From Epilithonimonas vandammei (GTDB taxonomy: Bacteria > Bacteroidota > Bacteroidia > Flavobacteriales > Weeksellaceae): a stretch of 64,000 nt of DNA. This document shows, piece after piece, positions 42,520 to 51,217 of the stretch (the stretch's first letter is position 1; each line of letters opens with the position of its first letter). The notes beneath the pieces are model-generated. The model was not told the origin of the DNA. It made no database searches and saw only the letters and a program-made list of their open reading frames with translations. Where the stretch lies: positions 2,542,001-2,606,000 of the forward strand of contig NZ_CP034161.1 in the NCBI RefSeq assembly GCF_003860525.1, given 5' to 3'. Made by a program: the position numbers and the translations under genes.

Positions 42520-43437
42520 TTAAGCGAAGTTCAAAAATAATTGACCGTCATTTACTTTTTTCAAGTTGAGTGACGGTTTTTTTGGAAAGAAACAATAGGC
42601 TGTTAGTCCTCCCAAAATATTGATCATAAAATTATTGACGCTTCTGTGTCGGGTGTGTTCCACTTGACAATGGTTTTTTAGTTCGTCATTAATCGTTTCA
42701 ATTATGGCTCTTTTTCGGAGTAAAATCTTATCTTCCATTTTCATAATATGATTTTTCATATTTTTTCTAAGTTTAGTGAAAAGCTGTATTCCATCTGCAA
42801 AAAGCATCTCCCAAAGCGCTTTTGAAAGGTAACCTTTATCTGCAAATACTTTTCCAAAAAGTTGTTTAGTCATTTTCTTAATATGTTTTGGATTTCTGTC
42901 ATCCACATTTCCTTTCGTTAAATAAAAGGATAAAAGTTCCCCTTTTTCGTTGCAAAGCAAATGCAGTTTAAACCCGTAAAACCAACCCATCGAAGATTTT
43001 CCACGTTCTGCCAAACCTTTGAAAACCTTATGATTGTGAATTCTTTGGTTACGGCAGACTTTCAATGTTGTACTATCCATAAAGCTAATTCCAGTACATT
43101 TTCCTAATCCTTTTTCTCTCAAAAATAATGCAAAGACCACAAAACTTCTTTGCTGCAATTCCACAAACCTGTTGTAAGAAAGGCTTTTCGGGAACAAATC
43201 TTTCCAATATCCGCAAACAATTTCTTTATAGTAATGCTTGAAAGTTTTGTGTGCTCCTAAATGAAAGCCTATCATAATAGTAATAATTTCAGAATCGGAC
43301 ATTAAACAAGATCGATTTCTTCTTTTCTTATTATCTCCAGCCGCATTTAATTTCAAATTTTTGATTTGCAAATCAAATTCTTTACAAAAATCATCAATCT
43401 GTACAAAAATAGTTGTAATTTGGTCTTTCAAAATCAT
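42520..43437 (-). CDS. IS982 family transposase
   Basis: A 305-residue DDE transposase. The catalytic triad is Asp121 (FMDSTTLK), Asp200 (FADKGY) and Glu247 (IIETINDELK), and the segment KSSMGWFYGFKLHL is typical of IS982. Its stop codon lies within the left terminal repeat. No frameshift or stop interrupts it, so it is probably active. It is oriented like the methyltransferase gene it interrupts, and a long hairpin (43438-43495) lies immediately before its ATG. Confidence 0.95.
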   Translation of the reverse strand: MILKDQITTIFVQIDDFCKEFDLQIKNLKLNAAGDNKKRRNRSCLMSDSEIITIMIGFHLGAHKTFKHYYKEIVCGYWKDLFPKSLSYNRFVELQQRSFVVFALFLREKGLGKCTGISFMDSTTLKVCRNQRIHNHKVFKGLAERGKSSMGWFYGFKLHLLCNEKGELLSFYLTKGNVDDRNPKHIKKMTKQLFGKVFADKGYLSKALWEMLFADGIQLFTKLRKNMKNHIMKMEDKILLRKRAIIETINDELKNHCQVEHTRHRSVNNFMINILGGLTAYCFFPKKPSLNLKKVNDGQLFLNFA

Positions 43438-43495
43438 AAGTAATAATTCGTTAAATATTTGAATTTCAGAAACTTAAATATACGAATTATTACTT
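43438..43495 (-). promoter_or_regulatory. Long hairpin abutting the transposase start codon
   Basis: AAGTAATAATTCGT and ACGAATTATTACTT form a perfect 14-bp stem (43438-43451 with 43482-43495) with a partly paired 30-nt loop. The arm next to the gene touches the ATG at 43437. Transcripts entering the IS from outside would carry the full hairpin. Confidence 0.7.
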
Positions 43496-43901
43496 TTCAT
43501 TGCAAATTTTATTTCATTTCTTATCCCGAACTCAGGTTAAATTAAATAATCGGGTGGTAATAATACATCGGGATTCTCTTGGATAAACTTTTTATTTTTT
43601 GAATTATTTTTAAATTGATTAACATAATAATTTAGTTTATCAGCAACAAAAATCAGTTTAAATCTTCTTAATAAATTTGAGAACTTGGTCTTATTATTCA
43701 TTTATAGTTTTATAATTTGTAAAAATATAATTTTTATTATAATATAAGATGTTTTAGTGTCAATCTGATGAAGAAATATCTACTAAAATAAGTTTTTAAC
43801 TGCAAAAGTTGTTAATTTTTATGACATTAAATAATTTAAATTAAACAAACCCAAATCAATAATCAATTATATTAAAAATGTAATATCGATCGACGTTAGA
43901 T

Positions 43902-43929
43902 AAAAAAAGGCTTCCAAATGGAAGCCTTG
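43902..43929 (-). terminator. Terminator of the first T9SS paralogue
   Basis: AAGGCTTCCA-AA-TGGAAGCCTT with seven T on the minus strand follows the stop codon at 43951. The rest of the gap from 43702 to 43901 is AT-rich with no gene. Confidence 0.85.
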
Positions 43930-43950
43930 AATTTTTAAGAAAAACTATAA

Positions 43951-44721
43951 TTAGTTTTTAATAACTTTTTGAGATACTTTTTCTCCGTTTACAGTACCAG
44001 TTACGATGTACATCCCTTTAGCAAGAGAAGAAACATTCAAAGTAGAACCTTCTGTTACTTTAGCAGCTTTTACAACTTGACCAGCAGCGTTTACGATTTG
44101 GATATCAGCATTTTTAGCGAAAGCGATAGATTCTCCAACAACAGTATTTTTAACCAATATAGAGTTTGTTTTTGCGAAATCTGCAACTGCAAGACCGTCT
44201 GTATAAGTTACATCCATCGAAACGATTCTGATTTGCGCAGTTGTAGGTCCCATATGTCCGTTCTTAATCGTAATGTTTGAAGCTGGTGTAGCTGCATTTA
44301 CCAAATAAGTAGCATTAGTTGCATCAGCTGGGTCATAAACAGTTGGAACTACGGTTCCGTCAACAGTGATAACAGCACTTGAAGGACCATAGTTATCTGC
44401 ACCAACAAGTCCAGAAGTTTTAACCTTCACTGAATTAATTTTAGTACCTGTAGCGGCATTAATTGCAATTGAATTACCGTTTCCGTCAGTAATGTTAGAG
44501 TACATTCTTAAAGTTCCTCCACCAGCAGTGTAAAATTTAGGACTAGTAGTTGATCCATTTTGTTGTACATTATAAGTCAATTTTCCTGCAACAATATTTC
44601 CTGTTGTCACTTCTTGTGCATTGGCAAAACCTTGGTTATTCCAAACGAAGCTGAAAGTAGTTTGAGCTTGTGCAGTGTAAGCTAAAGCTGAAACAGCTAA
44701 AATTGTAAAGATTTTTTTCAT
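43951..44721 (-). CDS. Secreted protein with T9SS sorting domain, paralogue A
   Basis: A 256-residue protein with signal peptide 1-19 (TAQA), a beta-rich central domain of about 150 residues (TFSFVWNNQGFANAQEV), and a C-terminal T9SS domain (about 180-256) with ILVKNTVVGESIAF, AAGQVVKAAKV and the end GEKVSQKVIKN. Its C-terminus and its leader closely match those of the gene at 45044-45802, though the central domains differ. Surface location is expected; the function is unknown. Confidence 0.85.
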   Translation of the reverse strand: MKKIFTILAVSALAYTAQAQTTFSFVWNNQGFANAQEVTTGNIVAGKLTYNVQQNGSTTSPKFYTAGGGTLRMYSNITDGNGNSIAINAATGTKINSVKVKTSGLVGADNYGPSSAVITVDGTVVPTVYDPADATNATYLVNAATPASNITIKNGHMGPTTAQIRIVSMDVTYTDGLAVADFAKTNSILVKNTVVGESIAFAKNADIQIVNAAGQVVKAAKVTEGSTLNVSSLAKGMYIVTGTVNGEKVSQKVIKN

Positions 44722-44723
44722 TT

Positions 44724-44743
44724 TATAAAAGTTTAAAATTGTT
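44724..44743 (-). promoter_or_regulatory. Conserved leader block, T9SS paralogue A
   Basis: The 20-nt plus-strand sequence TATAAAAGTTTAAAATTGTT is identical to 45805-45824 and lies at the same distance (2 nt) upstream of the ATG in both genes. Confidence 0.65.
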
Positions 44744-44992
44744 TTTTTTCTTTTTGTAGAGGAATGCTAAATTAATAAAAATATATATCTTGCAAAATTT
44801 TATTTATTTTTTAACATTCACACAATAAATTGTCTCGTTTTGATCTAGGTTGGAGAATTTTTCCTTGCTAATATTTAACAGTCTTCCATCCAACTTTGTT
44901 CAAACTCATCTGTCCCAAAGATAATCATATTAGTAAAACTAAATGTTAAGACTGTTTTAAATCATATTAACTTAATGTTCTAAGTATATAAG

Positions 44993-45020
44993 AAAAAACG
45001 CTGCCCAATCGGGCAGCGTA
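44993..45020 (-). terminator. Terminator of the second T9SS paralogue
   Basis: CGCTGCCC-AATC-GGGCAGCG is a perfect GC-rich stem followed by six T on the minus strand. Confidence 0.9.
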
Positions 45021-45043
45021 ATTATTTTACAAGAAATCAAAAA

Positions 45044-45802
45044 TTATTTCTTGATTACTTTCTGTGATACAGCTTGTCCGTTTACAAGACCAGTTACTAC
45101 GTAAGTTCCTGTTGGCAAAGCAGAAACATCTAATCTAGAGTTTTCTGCAACCTCAGCAGTTTTTACAACTTGACCAGCAGTGTTATAAACTGATACTTTT
45201 GCAGCAGCTCCGAAAATCAATTCGTTAGAAACGATTGTATTTTTCACCAAGTTTGCTTTTGCTTTCGTAGCATCTACAACTGCCATTGTTACATAAGCAG
45301 TCCAAGAAACATCGTCAATTGTTACTTGCTTATTACCAGTTGTAGTACCTGCAGGGTAAGTAATTTTTATTTTAACAGATCCGGCTTTGTTTATAGCTTT
45401 AGAAAAATCGTAAACTGTAGTATCCGCTCCTGAAGTAGCACCAATTGCTGTTGTTGTAGCAACTTCTACCCCATCTACTTGGATTGATAAAATTCTTGCA
45501 CTTCCACCTGTAAAAGCTTTTCTATACTTGAAGCTAAAAGTTCCAACACCATTAGGAATAGTAAATTCTACAGAACTAGGTTCATCAGCCCTTCTTAACA
45601 TAAGCCCTTTACCCGTAATTGCGTAATCACCTTCGTCACGAGAATGAGTGTATGCAACAGTAACACCAGACGTTTGCCCTGCAAAAGTACCATCTGCATA
45701 AGTGGATGTCAAAACTGTTTGTGAATTAAAGTTTTCTGATCCCTGAGCATTCACTGTCGCAGTCATAGCTACTACAGCTAATAAAGAATAAAATTTTTTC
45801 AT
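45044..45802 (-). CDS. Secreted protein with T9SS sorting domain, paralogue B
   Basis: A 252-residue protein with signal peptide 1-19 (TVNA), a central jelly-roll-like domain (GVGTFSFKYRKAFTGGSARILSIQVDGVEV) and a T9SS C-terminal domain with AKANLVKNTIVSNELIF, TAGQVVKTAEVAENSRLDVSALPTGTYVV-type sequence and end QAVSQKVIKK. The central part resembles carbohydrate-binding-like modules seen in secreted nucleases or adhesins, but this is weak. It has a -7 box at 45840-45847 and the conserved leader block 45805-45824. Confidence 0.85.
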   Translation of the reverse strand: MKKFYSLLAVVAMTATVNAQGSENFNSQTVLTSTYADGTFAGQTSGVTVAYTHSRDEGDYAITGKGLMLRRADEPSSVEFTIPNGVGTFSFKYRKAFTGGSARILSIQVDGVEVATTTAIGATSGADTTVYDFSKAINKAGSVKIKITYPAGTTTGNKQVTIDDVSWTAYVTMAVVDATKAKANLVKNTIVSNELIFGAAAKVSVYNTAGQVVKTAEVAENSRLDVSALPTGTYVVTGLVNGQAVSQKVIKK

Positions 45803-45804
45803 AA

Positions 45805-45824
45805 TATAAAAGTTTAAAATTGTT
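45805..45824 (-). promoter_or_regulatory. Conserved leader block, T9SS paralogue B
   Basis: Identical over 20 nt to 44724-44743, with the same spacing to the start codon. Confidence 0.65.
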
Positions 45825-45839
45825 CTGTTTTGTCTGAGG

Positions 45840-45847
45840 CAAATATA
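45840..45847 (-). promoter_or_regulatory. Probable -7 box of T9SS paralogue B
   Basis: The minus strand reads TATATTTG, a TAnnTTTG match, 38 bp upstream of the ATG. Confidence 0.5.
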
Positions 45848-45928
45848 AAATTTTAATGTTAACTATAATTTTAAAGCACTGTTTTACGTTTTAAATAATT
45901 GTTAATTCGCTGTAAAGCCTATTATAAT

Positions 45929-45936
45929 TACATTTG
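45929..45936 (+). promoter_or_regulatory. Probable -7 box of the 1080-aa envelope protein gene
   Basis: TACATTTG matches TAnnTTTG and ends 17 bp before the GTG start. The nearest TTG is 27 bp upstream. Confidence 0.45.
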
Positions 45937-45953
45937 CCTATCATAACTAAAGG

Positions 45954-48900
45954 GTGTCGAAGATAAATAAAATTTTTCTGATAATCTGTACTTTTTCTGC
46001 ACTAATTTCGGTTAATGCACAGATTTTCAGTTGGAAAAACCCAAATATCCCTCAAGATTCCCTTAAAAAAGACAGCGTCCTAATTTCTAAAATCAATCAA
46101 GATTTTTTCACCAAAGACACACTTGACTTCATCAAAAAGCAGAATCGAGTGATTTATGATGAAGAAGTATTGGTAAAAAATGACAAAAAAAGGATTCTTG
46201 GAGAACTCAATTCCAAAGGCTCCATTATCAGAGGAATTACTTTTGGGAATAACCAAGGCTCATCTGTGCAGAGTTCTATGGATATGCAGATTTCGGGTAA
46301 GTTAAGTCCCGATGTTTCGATTTTGGCTTCTATTTCGGACCATAATCTTCCGGTGCAGGCAGATGGATACACACAGACTTTGCAGGAATTTGATAAGATT
46401 TATCTTCAACTGAATATTAAAAATCACAGCATAATACGCGCCGGACATCTCGATTTAAATGATGAAACGACTTATTTCGGGCGGTACCAAAGGCGAAGTA
46501 TGGGATTGCAATTTCTTACCAATTGGGAAAAGAATGGTAACAAAACTTCCGTAGATGTTTCGGGAGGTGTGGCGCGAAGTGAGTTTTTCAGGATGCGTTT
46601 TCAAGGTGTTGAAGGTAATCAGGGACCTTACAGATTGACGGGAAAGAACGGCGAACTATTCATCACAATTATTTCTGGTTCAGAACAGGTTTATATTGAT
46701 GGAATATTGATGAAACGTGGTGAAAATCAGGATTATATCATTAATTATAATACAGGAGAAATTACCTTCACGAGTTTCAGACCCATTTATTCTCAGAACT
46801 TCATCAACGTATCTTATAATTACACCAACCGAAATTACACCAGATTCTTAATCACAGGAAACATCAAACATCAGCGTGAAAAGTTCAAAGCTGGATTCAG
46901 TTGGTTTATGGAGAATGACAATAAAAATGCACCACTTTCTCTCAACCTTAGCGAAGAAGACCAGCAAACTTTGGTGAATGCGGGCAACAATCAAAATGCA
47001 ATGTACTCGCCATCGGGTGTGGAAACGGAATACGACGTCAATAAAATTCTGTACAAAAAGATATTCGACACAGATTCTTTTCATTACGAATTTTCTACCG
47101 ACCAAACTCAGGTTTTGTATCAGGTTTCATTTACTTATTTCGGTAGCGGAAAAGGGGATTATCAGTTACAACAATCTACCAACAATGGTCGCGTTTTCCA
47201 ATATGTAGGAAATGGTTTGGGAGATTATATGGCGGTCAGAAAATTGCCGGCACCGGAGAAATCACAAGTTTATTCTGCTAACTTCGAGTATGCTTTGAAA
47301 GAAGGCGTCATCGGAACAGATGTCTCATTGAGCAATTATGACATCAATATATTTTCGTCCAAGGATAATGATAAAAACATCGGTTATGCAGCGAGAATCT
47401 ATGCCAACAAAACGTTCCGAAAAAATACTTGGACAGGAACGCCAATGGTGGAATATCAGGTCATCCAAAAAAACTTTCACGTTTTGGACAGAATCAACAA
47501 TGTTGATTTCTGGAGAGATTTCAATTTAACCAATGAGTTCAGCCAGATTACTCAAAATAGATTTATTTTCTCATTTCTGAATGACTTTAACAAAACTTCA
47601 AAGATTAATTATAAACTGAATTATCTTGAAGAAACCGACACTTACAAAGGAGTAAAAAATGACATCGATGCTGTTTGGAAAATCGGAAAATTCAACAATC
47701 TCGCCGCAGTTTCTTATCTCGACACCAAATCGACTGATCTTAACACAACTTTCATCCGTGGTGCTGTTTCTACAGAATTGGCAGGCAAAAAAGGAAGCTG
47801 GATGTTGGGCGGCTCTATGGAGCACAATGAGAAAAAATACAACGCAACACAATTGTTGGATGTGACGAGTTTCAGTTGGAAAGAAGTTTTCATTCAGAAA
47901 AAAATCGCGGATTCTGCAAGAACCAAATTATTGACCAAAATTTATCTAAGAAGTAATGATTCGGTGCAGGATAATCGTCTTCAGAAGATGAACAATATTT
48001 TGGGGTTGATGGCGGAAAGTCAAATCATCAAAACCGAAAAAACACAATTATCGACTTTGGTTCATTACAGAAAATTCTATTATGAAAATCAGACTTTAGC
48101 GAGTAATCAGAATCAGGATTTTGTGGTGGGAAATATTTTATACAATCAGCAATTGTTCAAAAACGGAATGCGGCTGCAGCTTTTCTACGAATTAGGAAAT
48201 GGTCAAGAAGCGCAAAGAGAATTCCAATACATCAAAGTAACCGACGGACAAGGTGTTTATAAATGGACGGATTATAACAATGATGGCGTTCAGCAATTAG
48301 ACGAGTTTGAAGTAGCGGAATATGCGGATTTGGCTCAGTACATCAGAGTTTATACCAATAGCGTGAATTATCTTGCATCAAACAAAAACAAATTACAAGT
48401 CGCTTTATTCGTAAACCCATCGGTAATCATCAGTTCTGAAAATGCTTTTTTGAAGCGATGGAATTTTAATTTGTCTTTACTTTCCCAGAATTCTTATATG
48501 AAGGGAAGCAAAGTTTTGGTTTGTAATCCTTTCGAAAAACAAGCAGATCAATTGCTGAGAACGCAGAATATATTAGCTTCCGCTTTATTCAATTCTAATG
48601 ACAAATCTGGATGGAACGGAAGTTATCGATACACTGACAATGATAATTTGGTTAATGCCAATTACAGTAACGAAGCGCACGGGCAGAAATCTCATTTCCT
48701 GAATGTGGGTTATTCTTTCTCCAAGACTTTCCGCGCCGATTGGGAAAATACCCTTCAAAATGTAACGAACAGTTCTCAGGTTTATGCTTCCCGAAATTAT
48801 CTCCTTCAAAACTGGGAAACCAAGCCAAAAGGAACTTACAAATTGACAGAAACTCTACAAACCGAATTATCCGGCGCGCTCCGTCAGAAAAAAAGAACCG

Positions 48901-49196
48901 ATGGCGAGGAACTTTTGAAAACCTACGAAATCTCGGGAACTTTGCAATGGGAAAAAGCAAAAACGTCTGTAAGAGCGAATTTCTCTTTCATCAATAATGA
49001 TTTCTCTGGCAACAGTTTCAGCATCGTCGGAAATCAAATGTTAGAAGGTTTGAAAGCAGGGAAGAATCAAGTCTGGACATTATATATCCAACAGGCGATA
49101 AACTCATTTATTCAGCTTAATGTAAATTACGAAGGCAGAAACTCTGGCGACAGAACCATCCATATTGGAAGTATGCAAATACGAGCAAGCTTCTAG
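45954..49196 (+). CDS. Large envelope protein of unknown function, probable outer membrane barrel
   Basis: A 1080-residue exported protein (signal peptide 1-22, ending VNA) with a GTG start; no ATG lies near. Residues 80-300 include GSIIRGITFGNNQGSSVQSS, DGYTQTLQEFDKIYLQL and VYIDGILMKRGENQDYIINYNTGEITFT, a short motif type seen in several large flavobacterial surface proteins. The rest is alternating aromatic and polar residues up to a terminal MQIRASF, which fits a many-stranded outer membrane barrel. An acidic EF-hand-like YNNDGVQQLDEFE segment lies near residue 770. I do not recognise a named family. Confidence 0.75.
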   Translation: MSKINKIFLIICTFSALISVNAQIFSWKNPNIPQDSLKKDSVLISKINQDFFTKDTLDFIKKQNRVIYDEEVLVKNDKKRILGELNSKGSIIRGITFGNNQGSSVQSSMDMQISGKLSPDVSILASISDHNLPVQADGYTQTLQEFDKIYLQLNIKNHSIIRAGHLDLNDETTYFGRYQRRSMGLQFLTNWEKNGNKTSVDVSGGVARSEFFRMRFQGVEGNQGPYRLTGKNGELFITIISGSEQVYIDGILMKRGENQDYIINYNTGEITFTSFRPIYSQNFINVSYNYTNRNYTRFLITGNIKHQREKFKAGFSWFMENDNKNAPLSLNLSEEDQQTLVNAGNNQNAMYSPSGVETEYDVNKILYKKIFDTDSFHYEFSTDQTQVLYQVSFTYFGSGKGDYQLQQSTNNGRVFQYVGNGLGDYMAVRKLPAPEKSQVYSANFEYALKEGVIGTDVSLSNYDINIFSSKDNDKNIGYAARIYANKTFRKNTWTGTPMVEYQVIQKNFHVLDRINNVDFWRDFNLTNEFSQITQNRFIFSFLNDFNKTSKINYKLNYLEETDTYKGVKNDIDAVWKIGKFNNLAAVSYLDTKSTDLNTTFIRGAVSTELAGKKGSWMLGGSMEHNEKKYNATQLLDVTSFSWKEVFIQKKIADSARTKLLTKIYLRSNDSVQDNRLQKMNNILGLMAESQIIKTEKTQLSTLVHYRKFYYENQTLASNQNQDFVVGNILYNQQLFKNGMRLQLFYELGNGQEAQREFQYIKVTDGQGVYKWTDYNNDGVQQLDEFEVAEYADLAQYIRVYTNSVNYLASNKNKLQVALFVNPSVIISSENAFLKRWNFNLSLLSQNSYMKGSKVLVCNPFEKQADQLLRTQNILASALFNSNDKSGWNGSYRYTDNDNLVNANYSNEAHGQKSHFLNVGYSFSKTFRADWENTLQNVTNSSQVYASRNYLLQNWETKPKGTYKLTETLQTELSGALRQKKRTDGEELLKTYEISGTLQWEKAKTSVRANFSFINNDFSGNSFSIVGNQMLEGLKAGKNQVWTLYIQQAINSFIQLNVNYEGRNSGDRTIHIGSMQIRASF

Positions 49197-49198
49197 AA

Positions 49199-49241
49199 TA
49201 ATGATTAATTGTTAATAAAAAATGGTAACAATTAATCATTA
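49199..49241. repeat. AT-only hairpin built from heptanucleotide units
   Basis: TAATGATTAATTGTTA (49199-49214) and TAACAATTAATCATTA (49226-49241) form a perfect 16-bp stem with an 11-nt loop between two convergent genes. The right side continues in 7-bp register (AACAATT, AATCATT, AACAATT, GACAATT) to 49254. It may serve as a terminator. Confidence 0.75.
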
Positions 49242-49252
49242 ACAATTGACAA

Positions 49253-50083
49253 TTAAATCTCGTTTCTACTCCACTCGCTCCAGCTCCCAACATAAAGATT
49301 CGGAATATCAAAGCCTGCATAATCCAAAGCCAAAAGAGAATGACAAGCCGTCACACCACTTCCACAATGGAAAATGATTTTACTTTTCTCATAGTTATCA
49401 AATAATTCAGAATATAGATTCCTGAGAACCTCTGGAGACTTAAACAAACCTTTCTCATCCAGATTATCGATGAACGGAAAATTCTGAGCATTCGGGATAT
49501 GTCCTGCCACCAAATCAATTGGCTCCATAATCCCATCAAAACGTTGCGATTCTCGAACATCTACAATCATAGAATCGGAATCTTGACTTGCTTTTTTCAC
49601 ATCATTAATCCAAACCTGTGGTAATTGCCAATCTTGGTAATCGGAAATATATTTGGTTTCAGGATAATACTCCTCAACAGAACTTAATGGGTAATTCTGA
49701 TTTTGTGCTACTTGCAATCCGCCATTCAGAACCTGCACATTTTTATGACCAACCGCACGCAACATCCACCAAAATCTCGCCGCAGCATTAGCGCCATTTT
49801 TATCATCGTAAATTACAACGTGAGAATTTTTATCAATTCCTAATTTTCCTAAAGTCTTGATAAAATCTTCAAACGTTGGAAGCGGATGACGACCTCCATT
49901 TTTTGGATCATCTATCTCTGCCAAATCAGAATTCAGGTCAACAAAAACTGAATATTCAAGATGTTTTTTAATATAGTTTTCTTTAGCATTGGAACCAGTT
50001 CTGACATCAAAAATTCTGAGATTTTGATTTTCAGATATCTGCATTAGTTCATCAACTTCTATTATTGGCGACAGATTTTGCAT
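49253..50083 (-). CDS. 3-mercaptopyruvate/thiosulfate sulfurtransferase
   Basis: A 276-residue protein with two rhodanese domains. The N-terminal domain (1-130) is inactive but keeps the fold (IFDVRTGSNAKENY, VVIYDDKNGANAAR). The C-terminal domain (about 150-276) carries the active loop CGSGVTA at 240-246 with nucleophile Cys240. The GSGVT loop is the mercaptopyruvate sulfurtransferase form rather than the CRKGVT loop of thiosulfate sulfurtransferase. It may supply persulfide sulfur in the cytoplasm. Confidence 0.92.
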   Translation of the reverse strand: MQNLSPIIEVDELMQISENQNLRIFDVRTGSNAKENYIKKHLEYSVFVDLNSDLAEIDDPKNGGRHPLPTFEDFIKTLGKLGIDKNSHVVIYDDKNGANAAARFWWMLRAVGHKNVQVLNGGLQVAQNQNYPLSSVEEYYPETKYISDYQDWQLPQVWINDVKKASQDSDSMIVDVRESQRFDGIMEPIDLVAGHIPNAQNFPFIDNLDEKGLFKSPEVLRNLYSELFDNYEKSKIIFHCGSGVTACHSLLALDYAGFDIPNLYVGSWSEWSRNEI

Positions 50084-50118
50084 ATTATGAAATTTTTAAA
50101 AATTTATTGGAATTCTTT

Positions 50119-50150
50119 TTGATTCTCAATCCCAAATTTAATTAGATTTG
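50119..50150 (+). promoter_or_regulatory. Promoter of the threonine dehydrogenase gene
   Basis: TTG (50119-50121), a 21-bp spacer and TAGATTTG (50143-50150). The ATG at 50178 follows 27 bp later, which also argues against the in-frame TTG at 50148 inside the box. Confidence 0.65.
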
Positions 50151-50177
50151 CCAATCAAGAAAAGTAAAAATGAAACT

Positions 50178-51134
50178 ATGACAGAAAAAATTCTCATCAC
50201 AGGTGCGCTTGGACAAATTGGAACCGAACTAACCGTTAGATTATCAGAAATTTATGGTAAGGAAAACGTTATTGCTTCTGGTCTGGACAAGTGGAAAGAA
50301 GGTATTACCGAAGCTGGTTATTATGAGAGATTAGATGTTACTAATTTTCAAGCTGTTACAGAAGTTATCAAAGAACATAATATCACTACTGTATATCATT
50401 TGGCTTCGCTTTTATCAGGAACATCAGAAAAACAACCACTTTTTGCGTGGAAACTCAACCTTGATCCGTTAATTCATCTTTGTGAATTAGCAAAAGAGGG
50501 AATTTTGAAGAAGATTTTCTGGCCAAGTTCTATTGCTGTTTTTGGGAAAGGAATTCCTAAAGAAAATGTGGGACAAGAAGTTGTTTTAAATCCAACAACC
50601 GTTTACGGGATCTCCAAAATGGCTGGCGAAAAATGGTGCGAATATTACTTTGAAAAATATGGCGTTGATATCAGAAGCATCCGTTATCCTGGTTTGATTT
50701 CTTGGAAAGCACCAGCAGGTGGAGGCACCACAGATTACGCTGTTGAGATATTTTATGAAGCTGTAGAAAACGGAAAATACACAAGCTTCATTAGTGAAAA
50801 TACTGCGATGCCTATGTTGTATATGGACGACGCTATTGATGCAACAATCAAGCTAATGACAGCTCCAAAAGAACAGGTGAAAATCCGTTACTCATACAAC
50901 CTTGGAGGGATGAGTTTTACACCTCAAGAACTGGCTTCCGAAATCAAAAAAACAATGCCGAATTTTGAGATAAAATATGAGCCAGATTTCCGTCAGGCCA
51001 TTGCAGATTCTTGGCCGGCGAGTATAGATGATTCTGCAGCAAAACAAGATTGGGGATTAGATTATAAATTTGACATTTCATCTATGTCAATAGATATGAT
51101 AAATAACTTAAAACGTAAACTAGGCAAAGTTTAA
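50178..51134 (+). CDS. L-threonine 3-dehydrogenase, SDR (epimerase-like) type
   Basis: A 318-residue extended short-chain dehydrogenase. The NAD motif is ITGALGQIGTEL (residues 6-17); the catalytic Ser and YxxxK lie in FWPSSIAVFG and TTVYGISKMAGE. The segments YPGLISWKAPAGGGTTDYAVEI and MPMLYMDDAIDAT are specific to the epimerase-type threonine dehydrogenases known from Flavobacterium. It oxidises threonine to 2-amino-3-oxobutyrate. The usual partner, glycine C-acetyltransferase, is not adjacent. Confidence 0.92.
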   Translation: MTEKILITGALGQIGTELTVRLSEIYGKENVIASGLDKWKEGITEAGYYERLDVTNFQAVTEVIKEHNITTVYHLASLLSGTSEKQPLFAWKLNLDPLIHLCELAKEGILKKIFWPSSIAVFGKGIPKENVGQEVVLNPTTVYGISKMAGEKWCEYYFEKYGVDIRSIRYPGLISWKAPAGGGTTDYAVEIFYEAVENGKYTSFISENTAMPMLYMDDAIDATIKLMTAPKEQVKIRYSYNLGGMSFTPQELASEIKKTMPNFEIKYEPDFRQAIADSWPASIDDSAAKQDWGLDYKFDISSMSIDMINNLKRKLGKV

Positions 51135-51217
51135 TAGTTAAATTATCAATTTAGATACTTTACTTTTTAACAACTGATTTATAAAAAGTTACAAATATTA
51201 TATAAAATAAAGTTCAA

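Larger units (their letters stand above)
42507..43537 (-). mobile_element. IS982-family insertion sequence (1031 bp, intact)
   Basis: Terminal inverted repeats are ACCTGAGTTCGGGTTAAG (42507-42524) and, reversed, ACCTGAGTTCGGGATAAG (43537-43520), 17 of 18 bp. A 7-bp direct repeat TAAATTA flanks the element (42500-42506 and 43538-43544). One intact transposase gene fills it. The size, the ACC ends and the transposase assign it to IS982. The intact TSD and IRs point to a recent insertion. Confidence 0.95.
41860..43701 (-). pseudogene. Class I SAM methyltransferase interrupted by an IS982-family insertion
   Basis: The minus strand from an ATG at 43701 reads MNNKTKFSNLLRRFKLIF and on through LLPPDYLI, then meets the IS right end. 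After removal of the 1031-bp IS and one 7-bp target copy the frame continues YESFHLDYYHYYNGG to a TAA at 41860-41862. The restored gene is 804 bp (267 residues). Motif I is ILDWGCGPARVVRHFP and later motifs are DVIYGISIFTHLSEQ and ILKPGGILFLTF. The intact product would be a small-molecule or glycan methyltransferase. The 5' part could still be transcribed into the IS. Confidence 0.93.
44722..45043. other. Intergenic region between the two T9SS paralogues
   Basis: This 322-bp gap holds the leader of paralogue A (shared 20-nt block at 44724-44743), a promoter-like TTG-N18-TAATTTAG on the minus strand near 44770-44800, and the terminator of paralogue B (44993-45020). No coding frame is supported. 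Confidence 0.6.
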
